64,000 nucleotides of DNA, taken from Williamsia sp. CHRR-6. GTDB lineage: Bacteria; Actinomycetota; Actinomycetes; Mycobacteriales; Mycobacteriaceae. The stretch spans positions 124,001 to 188,000 of the forward strand of contig NZ_JAHCSG010000005.1 of NCBI RefSeq assembly GCF_018474015.1, read 5' to 3'. Position numbers and translations under genes: made by a program. The notes under the pieces are model-generated. The model was not told the origin of the DNA and searched no databases. It saw only the letters and a program-made list of their open reading frames with translations. Below are positions 17,263 to 26,785 of this stretch, in pieces. Numbering within the stretch: the stretch's first letter is position 1; every line of letters starts with the position of its first letter.

Positions 17263-18419
17263 GCGACGACACCCGTGCCCGCACCGACGACGCGATCGAC
17301 ACCGCCGAGACCGTGGCCGATGACGCGCGCAACCAGGCTGTGGCCCAACGTCATTCATTGCTCTCGCGGCTCTACACCGGCACCGGTGCGTTCGAGATCG
17401 TCGGACGTCGCAAGATGTGGTTCGCGATCAGCGCGGCCATCATGATCGTCTGTTTCGCCAGCATCGGTATCCGTGGGTTCACCCTCGGAATCGATTTCGA
17501 GGGCGGCACGCAGGTGTCGTTCAAGGCGTCCTCACAGACCACCAACTCGGCCGTCGAGAAGGCGTTCTCCGACGCCTTGGGCAAGTCTCCGCAGACGGTG
17601 CAGACCGCCGGATCAGGATCGAGCAAGACGGTGCAGATCCGCACCGAGACGCTCAACCAGGCCGAGACGGAGAAACTGTCGGCGGCACTTGCGCAGCGGT
17701 TCGCTCCGTTGAGGGTCGAGGACGTGAACTCCTCGGACGTCAGCTCCACCTGGGGTAGCGAGATCACCGAGAAGGCACTGCTTGCGCTCGGTGTCTTCCT
17801 GATCATCGTGCTGGTCTACATCGCGGTTCGATTCGATCGCGAGATGGCGGTGGCCGCGATGGCGTCACTGATCTTCGACATCGGGTGCACCGCAGGCATC
17901 TACTCGCTGGTCGGACTGGAGGTGACGCCGGCGACGGTGATCGGCCTGCTCACCATCCTCGGCTTCTCCCTGTACGACACCGTGGTGGTGTTCGACAAGG
18001 TGGAGGAGAACGTCAAGGGGGTGCTCGACACCACCCGGCGCACCTACGCAGAACAGGCCAACCTGGCGATCAACCAGACGCTGATGAGATCGATCAACAC
18101 GACCGTCATCTCGGTACTGCCGATCATCGCGCTGATGGTCATCGCCGTGTGGCTGTTGGGTGTGGGCACCCTCAAGGACCTGGGCCTGATCCAGCTCGTC
18201 GGGGTGATCGTGGGCGCGTACTCGTCGATCTTCTTCGCCACACCGCTGCTGGTGTCGATGAAGGAACGCCGCCTGGACATCAAACGCCACACCACCAAGG
18301 TCTTGGCGTTGCGCGCCGGTGCCCCGGTCACCGCATCCGTCGGCGCAGGCAAGCGCGCCGGCACCGCGGTGCTCGATCGCGACGAGCCCCGACCCACCGG
18401 CAAGCGGCGCCGGAACTGA
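17259..18419 (+). CDS. secF: Protein translocase subunit SecF
   Basis: The partner of SecD, 386 residues. A hydrophilic N-terminus of about 45 residues precedes the first membrane helix, [13 protein letters not shown] and the extracytoplasmic domain; five further helices follow with [17 protein letters not shown]. The gene overlaps secD by 4 bases. Its TGA forms TGATG with the ATG of a 25-codon mini-ORF that is probably a displaced apt start. The C-terminal tail is basic and cytoplasmic. Confidence 0.96.
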   Translation: MSDDTRARTDDAIDTAETVADDARNQAVAQRHSLLSRLYTGTGAFEIVGRRKMWFAISAAIMIVCFASIGIRGFTLGIDFEGGTQVSFKASSQTTNSAVEKAFSDALGKSPQTVQTAGSGSSKTVQIRTETLNQAETEKLSAALAQRFAPLRVEDVNSSDVSSTWGSEITEKALLALGVFLIIVLVYIAVRFDREMAVAAMASLIFDIGCTAGIYSLVGLEVTPATVIGLLTILGFSLYDTVVVFDKVEENVKGVLDTTRRTYAEQANLAINQTLMRSINTTVISVLPIIALMVIAVWLLGVGTLKDLGLIQLVGVIVGAYSSIFFATPLLVSMKERRLDIKRHTTKVLALRAGAPVTASVGAGKRAGTAVLDRDEPRPTGKRRRN

Positions 18420-18496
18420 TGATGTCGCCCACCGATGCGGGCGTCGACCGGGCCGAAGTAGGGCATCGACCGTGCCGAACCCGCCGCACCCGATGA
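18419..18496 (+). CDS. 25-codon mini-ORF coupled to secF and apt (duplicated apt start)
   Basis: The ATG at 18419 overlaps the secF stop (TGATG), and the TGA at 18494-18496 overlaps the apt ATG (ATGA). The peptide begins MMSPTDAG, almost the same as the apt N-terminus MTSPTDAG, and then runs through two 22-bp repeat units ([13 protein letters not shown] and so on). The simplest reading is that the original apt start was duplicated when the repeat pair arrived, leaving a short coupled leader. Whether the peptide itself is functional is unknown; it may serve only to pass ribosomes from secF to apt. Confidence 0.45.
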   Translation: MMSPTDAGVDRAEVGHRPCRTRRTR

Positions 18497-18515
18497 CCTC
18501 GCCCACCGATGCGGG
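18422..18515. repeat. Duplicated apt start region (17-bp exact direct repeat)
   Basis: TCGCCCACCGATGCGGG occurs at 18425-18441 and again at 18499-18515. Each copy follows an ATG (18422 and 18493) and the copies are 74 bases apart. The second copy is the coding start of apt. The copies bracket the two 22-bp repeat units like a target duplication, though the element has no transposase or inverted ends. Confidence 0.85.
18441..18484 (+). repeat. Two tandem units of the 22-bp repeat family
   Basis: Units 18441-18462 and 18463-18484 follow the core of the array at 6966-7306. The stretch 18462-18479 (GGCATCGACCGTGCCGAA) is identical over 18 bases to the reverse complement of 7199-7216 in that array. 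Spacing is again exactly 22 bases. This shows a dispersed repeat family and not a local duplication. Confidence 0.88.
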
Positions 18516-19059
18516 AGCCGAACTCACGGCTGCGCGTACAGCCATCGAACGCCTGACCCGGCTGGTCGACGACTTCCCCGTATCTGGAGTGGCCTTCAAG
18601 GACCTCACCCCGGTTCTCGCCGACGCGGCGGGTCTTGCGGCCGTGACGGCTGCCGTGGCCGCGGCCGGTGGCCCAGTCGATCTCGTCGCCGGGATCGACG
18701 CCCGGGGGTTCCTCATCGGCGGAGCCGTTGCCGTCCGGTTGGGCGTCGGAGTGCTGGCCGTCCGCAAATCCGGCAAGCTCCCGCCGCCGGTGCACGCAGC
18801 CACCTACGACCTCGAGTACGGCTCGGCGACACTGGAGATCCCCGCGGACGGAATCGACCTGCGCGGCGCCCGGGTACTCGTCGTCGACGACGTCCTCGCG
18901 ACCGGTGGGACGCTCAACGCCACCCTTGATCTGCTGAGTCGGGCAGGTGCCGAGGTGGTCAGCGCCGTGGTGGTCATCGAGATCGACGGACTGCCCGGGC
19001 GCAGCCTGGTCGAACAGGCTCACCCGCATCTGGCCCTGACCAGTCTCACCCTCGGCTGA
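18493..19059 (+). CDS. apt: Adenine phosphoribosyltransferase
   Basis: Salvages adenine to AMP with PRPP. The 188-residue protein shows [18 protein letters not shown] near the N-terminus, the [14 protein letters not shown] hood region and the PRPP loop [11 protein letters not shown] at about 130-140 with D132 and D133. It lies between secF and rel, the standard actinobacterial order; AMP supply and (p)ppGpp metabolism share purine pools. The ATG at 18493 is chosen since it opens the conserved region, and the ATG at 18419 hits a stop after 25 codons. Translation probably depends on the overlapping mini-ORF. Confidence 0.95.
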   Translation: MTSPTDAGAELTAARTAIERLTRLVDDFPVSGVAFKDLTPVLADAAGLAAVTAAVAAAGGPVDLVAGIDARGFLIGGAVAVRLGVGVLAVRKSGKLPPPVHAATYDLEYGSATLEIPADGIDLRGARVLVVDDVLATGGTLNATLDLLSRAGAEVVSAVVVIEIDGLPGRSLVEQAHPHLALTSLTLG

Positions 19060-19128
19060 GTACTACCATCGTTTCTGGGGTCGGGTCCTTGTCGATGTCA
19101 GCACATCGCTACCCCTGAGGAGGTGGGC

Positions 19129-21570
19129 GTGACGGATCAGCCGACGACTCGTGATGTGGCGCAGTCGCAACCAGCGCCCGCGCCGATCCCACCCGGCTCC
19201 GATCCCGCGCCCCCCGGATCTCTCGACTCGGCTCCTCTCGTCACCGTCGAGAGCGCCGGCTCAGCTGACACCGCGCCGTTTGCCGCCATCGGACGCGACG
19301 AACGGGTGGGCAGCTCCACGTCGGCCTCGCGCCGTGTGCGCGCCCGGTTGGCCCGCCGGATGACGGCCACCCGCAACCCCATTCGGCCGGTCCTGGAACC
19401 GCTGGTCACACTGCACCGCGATCTGTATCCCAAGGCCGACGTCAGCGTGCTGCAACGCGCCTACGACATCGCCGATCGCCATCACACCGGACAGTTCCGC
19501 AAATCCGGGGATCCCTACATCACCCATCCGCTGGCCGTGGCTACCATCCTCGCCGATCTGGGCATGGACACCACCACCCTGGTGGCGGCCCTGCTGCACG
19601 ACACGGTCGAGGACACCGGCTACGGCCTGGGTGCGCTGGCCACAGATTTCGGCGACGAGGTGGCGCATCTCGTCGACGGGGTGACCAAGCTCGACAAGGT
19701 GGCGCTGGGCAACGCCGCCGAAGCCGAGACGATTCGCAAGATGATCATCGCGATGGCCCGTGATCCTCGGGTGCTGGTCATCAAGGTGGCCGACCGCCTG
19801 CACAACATGCGCACCATGCGATTCCTGCCACCAGAAAAGCAGGCGCGCAAGGCGCGCGAGACGTTGGAAGTGATTGCGCCCCTGGCGCATCGGCTCGGGA
19901 TGGCCACGGTCAAGTGGGAGCTCGAGGACCTGTCGTTCGCCATCCTGCACCCCAAACGCTACGAGGAGATCGTGCGGCTGGTCGCCGACCGGGCGCCCTC
20001 GCGGGACACCTATCTGGCCAAGGTGCGTACCGAGATCACCAAGGCGCTCAGCGGATCTCAGATAGAGGCCACCGTCGAGGGCCGACCCAAGCACTATTGG
20101 TCGATTTATCAGAAGATGATCGTCAAGGGCCGAGAGTTCGACGACATCCACGACCTGGTCGGCATGCGCATCCTGTGTCAGGAGATCCGCGACTGCTACG
20201 CCGCGGTAGGCGTGGTGCATTCGCTGTGGCAGCCGATGGCCGGCCGGTTCAAGGACTACATCGCCCAGCCCCGCTTCGGTGTCTACCAGTCGTTGCACAC
20301 CACGGTGATCGGCCCCGAGGGCAAGCCGCTGGAGGTGCAGATCCGCACCCACGAGATGCACCGCAACGCCGAGTTCGGCATCGCCGCGCACTGGCGGTAC
20401 AAGGAGACCCGGGGACGCAACAACTCGCGCGATGACGCCGCCGAGATCGACGACATGGCCTGGATGCGACAGCTGTTGGACTGGCAGCGTGAGGCTGCCG
20501 ATCCGGGCGAGTTCCTGGAGTCGTTGCGCTACGACCTGGCCGTCAAGGAGATCTTCGCCTTCACCCCGAAAGGGGACGTGATCACCCTGCCCGCAGGGTC
20601 CACGCCCGTCGACTTCGCCTACGCCGTGCACACCGAGGTGGGGCACCGCTGCATCGGGGCCCGGGTCAACGGTCGGCTGGTGGCGCTGGAGCGGACATTG
20701 GAGAACGGCGAGGTGGTGGAGGTCTTCACCTCCAAGGCGCCTACCGCCGGACCGTCGCGGGACTGGCAGAACTTCGTGGTGTCGCCGCGGGCCAAGACCA
20801 AGATCCGGCAGTGGTTCGCCAAGGAGCGCCGCGAGGAGGCGCTGGAGAACGGTAAGGACGCGATCACCAAGGAGGTGCGCCGCGGCGGACTTCCGTTGCA
20901 ACGCTTGATGAGTGCCGAGTCGATGGCCTCCATTGCGCGCGAGCTGCGCTACCTCGACGTGTCTGCGCTTTACACCGCCATCGGTGAGGGCCACGTTTCG
21001 GCCCAGCATGTGGTGGGTCGGCTGGTCGCCGCGCTCGGTGGTGTGGAGGAGGCCGAGGAGGAACTGGCCGAACGGTCCACACCCTCGTCGATGCCCACGC
21101 GCACCCGGCCCGCCGGTGATGCGGGCGTGCTGGTTCCCGGCGCCGACAACGTGCTGGCGAAACTGGCCAAGTGCTGCACCCCGGTGCCCGGTGACGAGAT
21201 CCTCGGCTTCGTCACCCGCGGCGGTGGGATCAGTGTGCATCGCACCGACTGCACCAACGCCGGCTCGTTGCAAGAGCAGTCCGAGCGGATCATCGAGGTC
21301 ACCTGGGCGCCGTCCCCGTCATCGGTCTTCCTCGTCGCCATCCAGGTCGAAGCACTGGATCGCCATCGCCTGTTGTCAGACGTGACCAAGGTGTTGGCCG
21401 ATGAACGGGTGAACATCCTGTCGGCCTCGGTGACCACCTCGCGTGACCGGGTGGCGATCAGCAAGTTCACCTTCGAGATGGGTGACCCCAAACATCTGGG
21501 CCACGTGCTCAACGTGGTGCGTAACGTCGAGGGCGTTTACGACGTCTACCGAGTCACCTCGGCGAGCTGA
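19129..21570 (+). CDS. relA: Bifunctional (p)ppGpp synthetase/hydrolase
   Basis: Makes and degrades (p)ppGpp in the stringent response. Domains in order are: a variable N-terminus of about 90 residues; the HD hydrolase domain with H157 and D158 ([10 protein letters not shown]); the synthetase domain with RFKD at 373-376; TGS; a zinc-finger region with KCCTPVPGD; and a C-terminal ACT domain. The RxKD form marks bifunctional Rel enzymes, in contrast to the EXDD of synthetase-only RelA. GTG 19129 is preferred over GTG 19123 because GAGGAG (19117-19122) is 6 bases before it. The product has 813 residues. It ends 12 bases from a convergent gene. Confidence 0.96.
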   Translation: MTDQPTTRDVAQSQPAPAPIPPGSDPAPPGSLDSAPLVTVESAGSADTAPFAAIGRDERVGSSTSASRRVRARLARRMTATRNPIRPVLEPLVTLHRDLYPKADVSVLQRAYDIADRHHTGQFRKSGDPYITHPLAVATILADLGMDTTTLVAALLHDTVEDTGYGLGALATDFGDEVAHLVDGVTKLDKVALGNAAEAETIRKMIIAMARDPRVLVIKVADRLHNMRTMRFLPPEKQARKARETLEVIAPLAHRLGMATVKWELEDLSFAILHPKRYEEIVRLVADRAPSRDTYLAKVRTEITKALSGSQIEATVEGRPKHYWSIYQKMIVKGREFDDIHDLVGMRILCQEIRDCYAAVGVVHSLWQPMAGRFKDYIAQPRFGVYQSLHTTVIGPEGKPLEVQIRTHEMHRNAEFGIAAHWRYKETRGRNNSRDDAAEIDDMAWMRQLLDWQREAADPGEFLESLRYDLAVKEIFAFTPKGDVITLPAGSTPVDFAYAVHTEVGHRCIGARVNGRLVALERTLENGEVVEVFTSKAPTAGPSRDWQNFVVSPRAKTKIRQWFAKERREEALENGKDAITKEVRRGGLPLQRLMSAESMASIARELRYLDVSALYTAIGEGHVSAQHVVGRLVAALGGVEEAEEELAERSTPSSMPTRTRPAGDAGVLVPGADNVLAKLAKCCTPVPGDEILGFVTRGGGISVHRTDCTNAGSLQEQSERIIEVTWAPSPSSVFLVAIQVEALDRHRLLSDVTKVLADERVNILSASVTTSRDRVAISKFTFEMGDPKHLGHVLNVVRNVEGVYDVYRVTSAS

Positions 21571-21582
21571 CCGTCGTCGCGA

Positions 21583-22569
21583 TCAGGCGATGCTGACCTT
21601 GGTGAAGGTCAACGGCAACTTGGGGGCGCCGTCACCCGGCGTGGTGGCCACGTCGGTGATCGCTCCGTTCTGGTCGGTGGCGTACTGCACGCGCGGGGTC
21701 AAACCGGCGGCGAGCACCTTGTCGACCGCGGCCAGCCCCGTGGCGTCGACCTTGCCCACGACGCTGTAGTACGGGGGCAGCTGGCTGTCCTTGATGACGA
21801 TGAACAACTGGGCGCTACCGGAGTTCTCGCCGCTGGCCGGTCCACCCTGCTGGCCGGGCTGGTAGCTGTTGGCGATCGCTACCGTTCCGCGCGGGTAGAC
21901 CACGCTGTTCGGCTGACCGCTGGCCGCCTCCTGCTGGGTCTGCGGCACGATCTTGAGACCGGTGGGGAACTCGTCCGGGCTGGACCACCCGGGTGCGCCA
22001 CCACCGGTGCCGGTCGGGTCGCCGCACTGCAACACGGTCAGTTTGGCCTCGGGGGTGCCGCCGGTCATCCGGTGGCACGTGGTGTTGTCGTAGTACTTGT
22101 TGCGGATCAGTGAGGTGATCGCGGCGACGTTGCAGGCAGCCGAGGAACGGTCGAGGGTGATCTCGAAGTCGCCCTGCGAAGTGGCCAGCCGGGCCGTCAC
22201 GGTGCCCTTCTTGAGTTCCCGCTTGGACGGCAGCGGGGAGGTGCGCTGCGCGGCTTTACCCTTGTTGAACTCATCGACGGCCTGCTGGGCCTGCCCACGC
22301 TTGTCCGGGGTCAACGTGGGGGCGATGGTCAACGCTTTACCGAACGGGTTCTGCTCGGCGGGAGTCGCGGTGTAGTCGCAGGTCTTGTACCGGTTGTTGT
22401 TGATCTTGATGCCCACGACGGTGCCGACGGCCGCCACCGCAGCGAGCGTGAGGACGGTGGAGATGGAGATGACGATGATCTGGCGGCGTCGCGCGGCTTG
22501 CTGCTGGGTCTGAAGCCGCTGCTCGAGCTTGCGTTTGGCTTCCTGCCGTCGTTGCTCGTTGGTGGCCAC
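21583..22569 (-). CDS. Membrane-anchored cyclophilin-type peptidyl-prolyl isomerase
   Basis: A 328-residue protein with a basic, Gln/Arg-rich cytoplasmic start, one transmembrane helix at about residues 28-50, a linker and a C-terminal cyclophilin domain from about residue 125 (VTARLATSQGDFEITLD to the end). The domain would lie outside the membrane and assist folding of secreted proteins. The GTG at 22569 (VATNEQRR) is preferred over ATG 22590 because AAAGGGA lies 8 bases upstream. Mycobacteriales keep this gene (PpiB, Rv2582) next to rel and hisS. Several catalytic residues of canonical cyclophilins are hard to place, so activity may be weak. Confidence 0.88.
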   Translation of the reverse strand: MATNEQRRQEAKRKLEQRLQTQQQAARRRQIIVISISTVLTLAAVAAVGTVVGIKINNNRYKTCDYTATPAEQNPFGKALTIAPTLTPDKRGQAQQAVDEFNKGKAAQRTSPLPSKRELKKGTVTARLATSQGDFEITLDRSSAACNVAAITSLIRNKYYDNTTCHRMTGGTPEAKLTVLQCGDPTGTGGGAPGWSSPDEFPTGLKIVPQTQQEAASGQPNSVVYPRGTVAIANSYQPGQQGGPASGENSGSAQLFIVIKDSQLPPYYSVVGKVDATGLAAVDKVLAAGLTPRVQYATDQNGAITDVATTPGDGAPKLPLTFTKVSIA

Positions 22570-22617
22570 AGCCGTGATCCCTTTCTTCACCTACTCCGCG
22601 GGGCGTCCACCGCCGTG

Positions 22618-22635
22618 GCCGCACGCGCGTGCGGC
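22618..22635. repeat. Perfect 18-bp palindrome in the divergent ppi/MBL gap
   Basis: GCCGCACGCGCGTGCGGC is a 9+9 inverted repeat without spacer. It is 49 bases upstream of the isomerase start and 147 before the MBL gene. It could bind a regulator or form a hairpin in the isomerase leader. In GC-rich DNA such palindromes also arise by chance. Confidence 0.4.
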
Positions 22636-22781
22636 GGACCGGTCAGTTATCCGGTGGACGGTTGAAGTGTGCCAGTCCAGCCTGTGAACCGCCGCGAAGG
22701 GGTGGCCGACCATCACCGGTACGGTCGTACAGATCACGTGTTTGCCATGATGGACACGTCCCGACCCGATGAGGAGCCCCG

Positions 22782-23504
22782 ATGTTGATCACCGGTTTCG
22801 CCGCAGGCATGTTCGCGACGAACTGCTACGTCGTGGCGCCGGAGGCAGGTGCATCCGCGGTCATCATCGATCCGGGCCAGGACGCGGCCCCCTCGGTCCG
22901 GTCGGTCGTCGCCGAACACGGATTGGTCCCGGTCGCGGTGTTGCTGACCCACGGTCACCTCGATCACACCTGGAACGCGTTCGAGGTGTGCGAGGAGTTC
23001 GACATCCCGGCCTACATTCACGCTGCCGACCGCGGCATGCTCACCGATCCGGCCAGCGGCATCGGACCGGCGATGTCGGCGATGATCGGCGGGATGACGT
23101 TCCGGGAGCCCGCCACCGTCATCGAGTTCGTCGATCGGCAGCCGGTGACTGTCGCCGGGATCGAGTTCGAGGTCGATCTGGCGCCCGGGCACACCCGGGG
23201 ATCTGTCCTGCTGACCACCGACGTGCCCACCGACGACGGCCCGGTCCCGGTGTGTTTCTCCGGCGACGTATTGTTCGCCGGGTCGATCGGGCGGACCGAT
23301 CTGCCCGGTGGCAACCACCAGCAGTTACTCGACAGCATTGCCGAGCGGCTGCTCACGCGTCCCGACTCCACCCAGGTGCTACCGGGTCATGGCACCCAGA
23401 CCTCGGTGGGTGCCGAGCGGGCGAGCAACCCGTTCCTGGTCGGTCTGCCCGGCGTCGATCCCGCTGCCGCGGCGGGTCGCAGGAAAGGACGGAACGGACT
23501 GTGA
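22782..23504 (+). CDS. Metallo-beta-lactamase-fold hydrolase (glyoxalase II-like)
   Basis: A 240-residue single-domain MBL hydrolase with the metal motif THGHLDH (H57, H59, D61, H62), APGHTRGS for the third histidine, FSGDVLF for the bridging aspartate and LPGHGTQT for the last histidine. The family includes hydroxyacylglutathione hydrolases and related thioesterases; since actinobacteria use mycothiol, the substrate is probably not glutathione-based. GAGGAG lies 6 bases before the ATG. The stop overlaps the hisS GTG by 4 bases. Confidence 0.88.
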   Translation: MLITGFAAGMFATNCYVVAPEAGASAVIIDPGQDAAPSVRSVVAEHGLVPVAVLLTHGHLDHTWNAFEVCEEFDIPAYIHAADRGMLTDPASGIGPAMSAMIGGMTFREPATVIEFVDRQPVTVAGIEFEVDLAPGHTRGSVLLTTDVPTDDGPVPVCFSGDVLFAGSIGRTDLPGGNHQQLLDSIAERLLTRPDSTQVLPGHGTQTSVGAERASNPFLVGLPGVDPAAAAGRRKGRNGL

Positions 23505-24772
23505 GTTCGGTTTTCCAGGCTCCCCGCGGAGTCCCTGACTATGTTCCGCCGACCTCCACCCGGTTCCTCGCCGTGCGCGACGAACTGACCCGGGCGGCGC
23601 GACTGGCCGGCTACTCCCACATCGAGCTGCCGATCTTCGAGGACACGGCGCTGTTCGCGCGCGGCGTGGGTGAGTCGACAGATGTGGTGTCCAAGGAGAT
23701 GTACACCTTCGCCGACCGGGGCGAGCGCTCGGTCACCCTTCGACCCGAAGGCACCGCCGGAGTGATGCGGGCGGTGCTGCAGCACGGGCTCGATCGGGGG
23801 GCGCTGCCGGTGAAACTCAGCTACCACGGCCCGTTCTTCCGCTACGAGAAGCCGCAAACCGGCCGCTACCGCCAACTCCAGCAGGTCGGTGTGGAGGCCA
23901 TCGGCATCGACGACCCGGCGCTAGACGCGGAGGTGATTGCGGTGGCCGACGAAGGGTTTCGGCGGTGTGGCCTCGCCGGGTATCGACTTGAGATCACCAC
24001 CCTGGGTGACTCGACGTGCAGGCCGCGCTACCGAGAAGCGTTGCAGCAGTTCCTGTTCGGACTCGATCTTGACGAGGAGACCCGTCGGCGAGCCGAGATC
24101 AACCCGCTGCGCGTGCTCGACGACAAGCGACCGGAGATCAAGGCGGCCACCGCCGATGCGCCGCTCATGCTCGACTACCTTTCGGACTCGGTGTCGGAGA
24201 ACTTCGCGGCGGTGCGCGGGCACCTGGACCGCCTCGGTGTGGTCTACGAGATCAACCCGCGGCTGGTGCGAGGGTTGGATTACTACACCAAGACCACCTT
24301 CGAGTTCGTCCACGACGGCCTTGGCGCACAGTCGGGGATCGGCGGCGGCGGACGCTACGACGGACTGATGAGTCAGCTCGGGGGCAAACAGGAACTCTCG
24401 GGAATCGGGTTCGGACTGGGTGTCGACCGCACCATGCTGGCACAGGAAGTCGAAGGGGTGGGTACCGCCGAGCCGGCTCGGGTGTTGGTCTACGGGGTGC
24501 CGATGGGGGAGCGGGCGCTCGACCGGTTGGTCACGGTGGCCGGGGACCTGCGTGCCCGGGGGGTGGCAGTCGACATCGCCTACGGCGGGCGTGGACTCAA
24601 AGGTGCGATGAAGGCTGCCGACAAATCCGGGGCTCGGTTCGCGTTGGTCCTCGGCGACCGGGAGCTCGACGCCGATCAGATCGAGATCAAGGACCTCGCC
24701 GACGGCTCGCAGGTCACCGTCGGACTCGACGCGGTGGTCGCTGAGATCAGCTCCCGCGTCTTGTCAGGGTGA
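23501..24772 (+). CDS. hisS: Histidine-tRNA ligase
   Basis: A class II synthetase of 423 residues that charges tRNA-His. Motif 2 ([18 protein letters not shown]), the histidine-A motif [15 protein letters not shown] and motif 3 (GGRYDGL ... [10 protein letters not shown]) are all present, followed by the C-terminal anticodon-binding domain. The GTG at 23501 overlaps the MBL stop, and the resulting length is that of the mycobacterial enzyme as I recall. Its last codons lie inside a 16-base tandem duplication. Confidence 0.96.
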   Translation: MSSVFQAPRGVPDYVPPTSTRFLAVRDELTRAARLAGYSHIELPIFEDTALFARGVGESTDVVSKEMYTFADRGERSVTLRPEGTAGVMRAVLQHGLDRGALPVKLSYHGPFFRYEKPQTGRYRQLQQVGVEAIGIDDPALDAEVIAVADEGFRRCGLAGYRLEITTLGDSTCRPRYREALQQFLFGLDLDEETRRRAEINPLRVLDDKRPEIKAATADAPLMLDYLSDSVSENFAAVRGHLDRLGVVYEINPRLVRGLDYYTKTTFEFVHDGLGAQSGIGGGGRYDGLMSQLGGKQELSGIGFGLGVDRTMLAQEVEGVGTAEPARVLVYGVPMGERALDRLVTVAGDLRARGVAVDIAYGGRGLKGAMKAADKSGARFALVLGDRELDADQIEIKDLADGSQVTVGLDAVVAEISSRVLSG

Positions 24773-24796
24773 CGTCGAGCCAGGGTGACGTCGAGG
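24765..24796. repeat. 16-bp tandem duplication at the 3' end of hisS
   Basis: CAGGGTGACGTCGAGC and CAGGGTGACGTCGAGG follow each other directly. The first contains the hisS stop codon, so the second lies outside the gene and does not alter the protein. It looks like a small replication-slippage event. Confidence 0.85.
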
Positions 24797-25113
24797 GCCA
24801 GTCTTGGTCGAAACACGGGTCGTGGTCACCTCAGACGGAGGCGCAGGGGGCCAATCATATTGCGTTCGAATGACACTGGATCGATCTGTCCGAGAGCACT
24901 GTGTCGACGGCGCCGGTCAGCCCGATCGGCATTCCTGTGTTGAGCCAGATCGCAGACGGAGATCACGGAGGGGGCACAACCCTCTCAGAGCCAGGCCCCG
25001 GCGCCAGGACCGGCAGGAAGCTACCGAGCCGCCCTCCGTGACTCCTCGCCAGGCTAGAACCCGTAGTGTTCGAACACCCGACGTACGTCCCATACAAGTC
25101 GCAAGCCATTCGG
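24773..25113. other. Gap between convergent hisS and ABC-F genes, no gene recognised
   Basis: About 340 bases separate two convergent stop codons. Apart from the 16-bp duplication at its left end I see no convincing gene, tRNA or strong terminator. GAGGG/CCCTC near 24967-24980 could form a weak hairpin. Short open frames on both strands here have no family features. The local sequence around 24850-24900 is less GC-rich than its surroundings. Confidence 0.5.
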
Positions 25114-26754
25114 TCACGACTCGTGCAGCATTCCGTTGCCGAGATGCCAGCGACGAGTGCTGCGGACGGTGTCGAGCATGCGGCGATCGTGGGTGACCAA
25201 CAACAGGGTTCCGCCGAATGACTCGATGGCCTGTTCCAGCTGTTCGATGGCCGGTAGATCCAGGTGGTTGGTGGGCTCGTCGAGGACCAGCAGGTTGACC
25301 CCGCGCGCCTGGAGCAGCGCCAACCCGGCTCGTGTCCGTTCGCCCGCCGACAGCGTGTGCGCTGGACGTAGCGCGTGCGGGCCGCGCAATCCGAACTTGG
25401 CCAGCAGGGTCCGTACCTCGGCATCCGACCAGTCGGGGACGTGGCGGTGCACGGCCTGCGCCACCGAGTCCGCCCCGACGAAGGCGCCACGTGCCTGGTC
25501 TATCTCACCGATCTCGACTCCCGACCCCAACGAACTCCACCCGCGATCCGGGGTGATCCGCTTCAACAGGAGGCCCAGCAGAGTGGTCTTGCCCGCGCCG
25601 TTGGGACCGGTCACCAGGATGCGATCGCCCGCACCGATCTCGGTGGTGATCGGCCCGAGGGTGAAGGCGTCACGGTGCACCACCGCATCGCGCAGCGTGG
25701 CCACCACGCTGCCACTGCGTGGTGCCGAGGCGATCTGCATCTGCAGCTCCCATTCCTTGCGAGGCTCGGCCACCACCTCGAGACGCTCGATACGTCGTTG
25801 GGTCTGGCGTGCCTTCGCGGCTTGCTTCTCGGTCGACTCGGCGCGGAACTTCCGGCCGATCTTGTCGTTGTCGGTTGCCTTTCGTCGGGCGTTGCGGACC
25901 CCGTGCTCCAGCCAGTTGCGTTGTGTCCGAATGCGATCCTCGAGTCCGGCCTTGGTGTCGGCGAACTCCTCGTACTCCTCGCGGGCGTGCCTACGCGCCA
26001 CCTCGCGCTCCACCAAATAGGCCTCGTATCCGCCGTCGTAGACCGCGATCTGCTGTTGCGCGAGATCGAGTTCGACGATCCCGGTCACCGTTCGGGCCAG
26101 GAACTCTCGATCATGGCTCACCACCATCAGGGCGCAGTCGGTCTCGGTGACGAACCGCTCGAGTCGGCCGAGCCCGGCGAGGTCGAGGTCGTTGGTGGGC
26201 TCGTCGAGGAGCAGGATGTCGTAACGCGCCAACAGGATTGCGGCCAATCCGGCTCGTGCGGCCTGCCCACCCGAGAGGGTGGTCATCTCTGCGTCGAGGG
26301 AGGTGGTGAGCCCCAGGTCGGCGGCCACGGCTGCGGCACGCTCGGTGAGGTCGGCTCCGCCGAGGCTCAGCCACCGCTCCAACGCCGGGGTGTAGGTGTC
26401 CTCGTCCGAACCGGAATCCTCGGCGAGCGACTCTGCGGCCCTGTTCATCTCGTCTTCGGCTGCCGACACTCCGGTTCGGCGGGCCAGGAACTGCGCAACC
26501 GTCTCGCCGTCGACTCGCGCGATCTCCTGCGGCAGGTGCCCGATGGTGGCATCGGGCGGCGTCACCGAGATCCGCCCGGTGGTTTCCGCGGTCCCGGTGC
26601 CCGCCAGCAGCGACAGCAGGGTCGACTTGCCGGCCCCGTTGGCCCCGATCAGACCGATCACCTCGCCGGGGGACATGGTGAGATCCAAGCCGTCGAAGAG
26701 CGTGCGATCACCGTGGTGGGCTGACAGATCGTCCACACGCAGCACGGCGCTCAT
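25114..26754 (-). CDS. ABC-F family ATP-binding protein
   Basis: A soluble protein of 546 residues with two ATPase domains and no membrane segments. Domain 1 has Walker A GANGAGKST, signature LSGGQAAR and Walker B ILLLDEPTNDLDL. Domain 2 has GPNGAGKTT, LSAGERTR and LLVLDEPTNHLDL. The linker between them is long and charged (about residues 250-330), as in ABC-F factors that act on the ribosome. Such proteins either relieve stalled translation (EttA type) or protect against ribosome-targeting antibiotics; the sequence does not decide which. The ATG at 26754 opens the first ATPase domain; longer in-frame starts lack support. Confidence 0.9.
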   Translation of the reverse strand: MSAVLRVDDLSAHHGDRTLFDGLDLTMSPGEVIGLIGANGAGKSTLLSLLAGTGTAETTGRISVTPPDATIGHLPQEIARVDGETVAQFLARRTGVSAAEDEMNRAAESLAEDSGSDEDTYTPALERWLSLGGADLTERAAAVAADLGLTTSLDAEMTTLSGGQAARAGLAAILLARYDILLLDEPTNDLDLAGLGRLERFVTETDCALMVVSHDREFLARTVTGIVELDLAQQQIAVYDGGYEAYLVEREVARRHAREEYEEFADTKAGLEDRIRTQRNWLEHGVRNARRKATDNDKIGRKFRAESTEKQAAKARQTQRRIERLEVVAEPRKEWELQMQIASAPRSGSVVATLRDAVVHRDAFTLGPITTEIGAGDRILVTGPNGAGKTTLLGLLLKRITPDRGWSSLGSGVEIGEIDQARGAFVGADSVAQAVHRHVPDWSDAEVRTLLAKFGLRGPHALRPAHTLSAGERTRAGLALLQARGVNLLVLDEPTNHLDLPAIEQLEQAIESFGGTLLLVTHDRRMLDTVRSTRRWHLGNGMLHES

Positions 26755-26785
26755 CGCCGCCGCCCACACGGTTCGGTGGCCAGGA

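Noticed and set aside
18319-18492. Apt with a long N-terminal extension
   Set aside because: The upstream in-frame sequence overlaps secF and encodes repeat-derived residues; the conserved protein begins at ATG 18493.
19261-21273. 670-codon open frame antisense to rel
   Set aside because: No recognisable domain, His/Arg/Gly-rich composition typical of antisense frames, and it covers a conserved gene.
22618-22635. Chromosomal parS or dif site
   Set aside because: The palindrome does not match the TGTTTCACGTGAAACA parS consensus or the 28-bp dif layout.
24804-25196. Small gene in the hisS/ABC-F gap
   Set aside because: The 130-codon frame overlaps the ABC-F 3' end, is rich in Arg and Cys, and shows no motif or ribosome-binding site.
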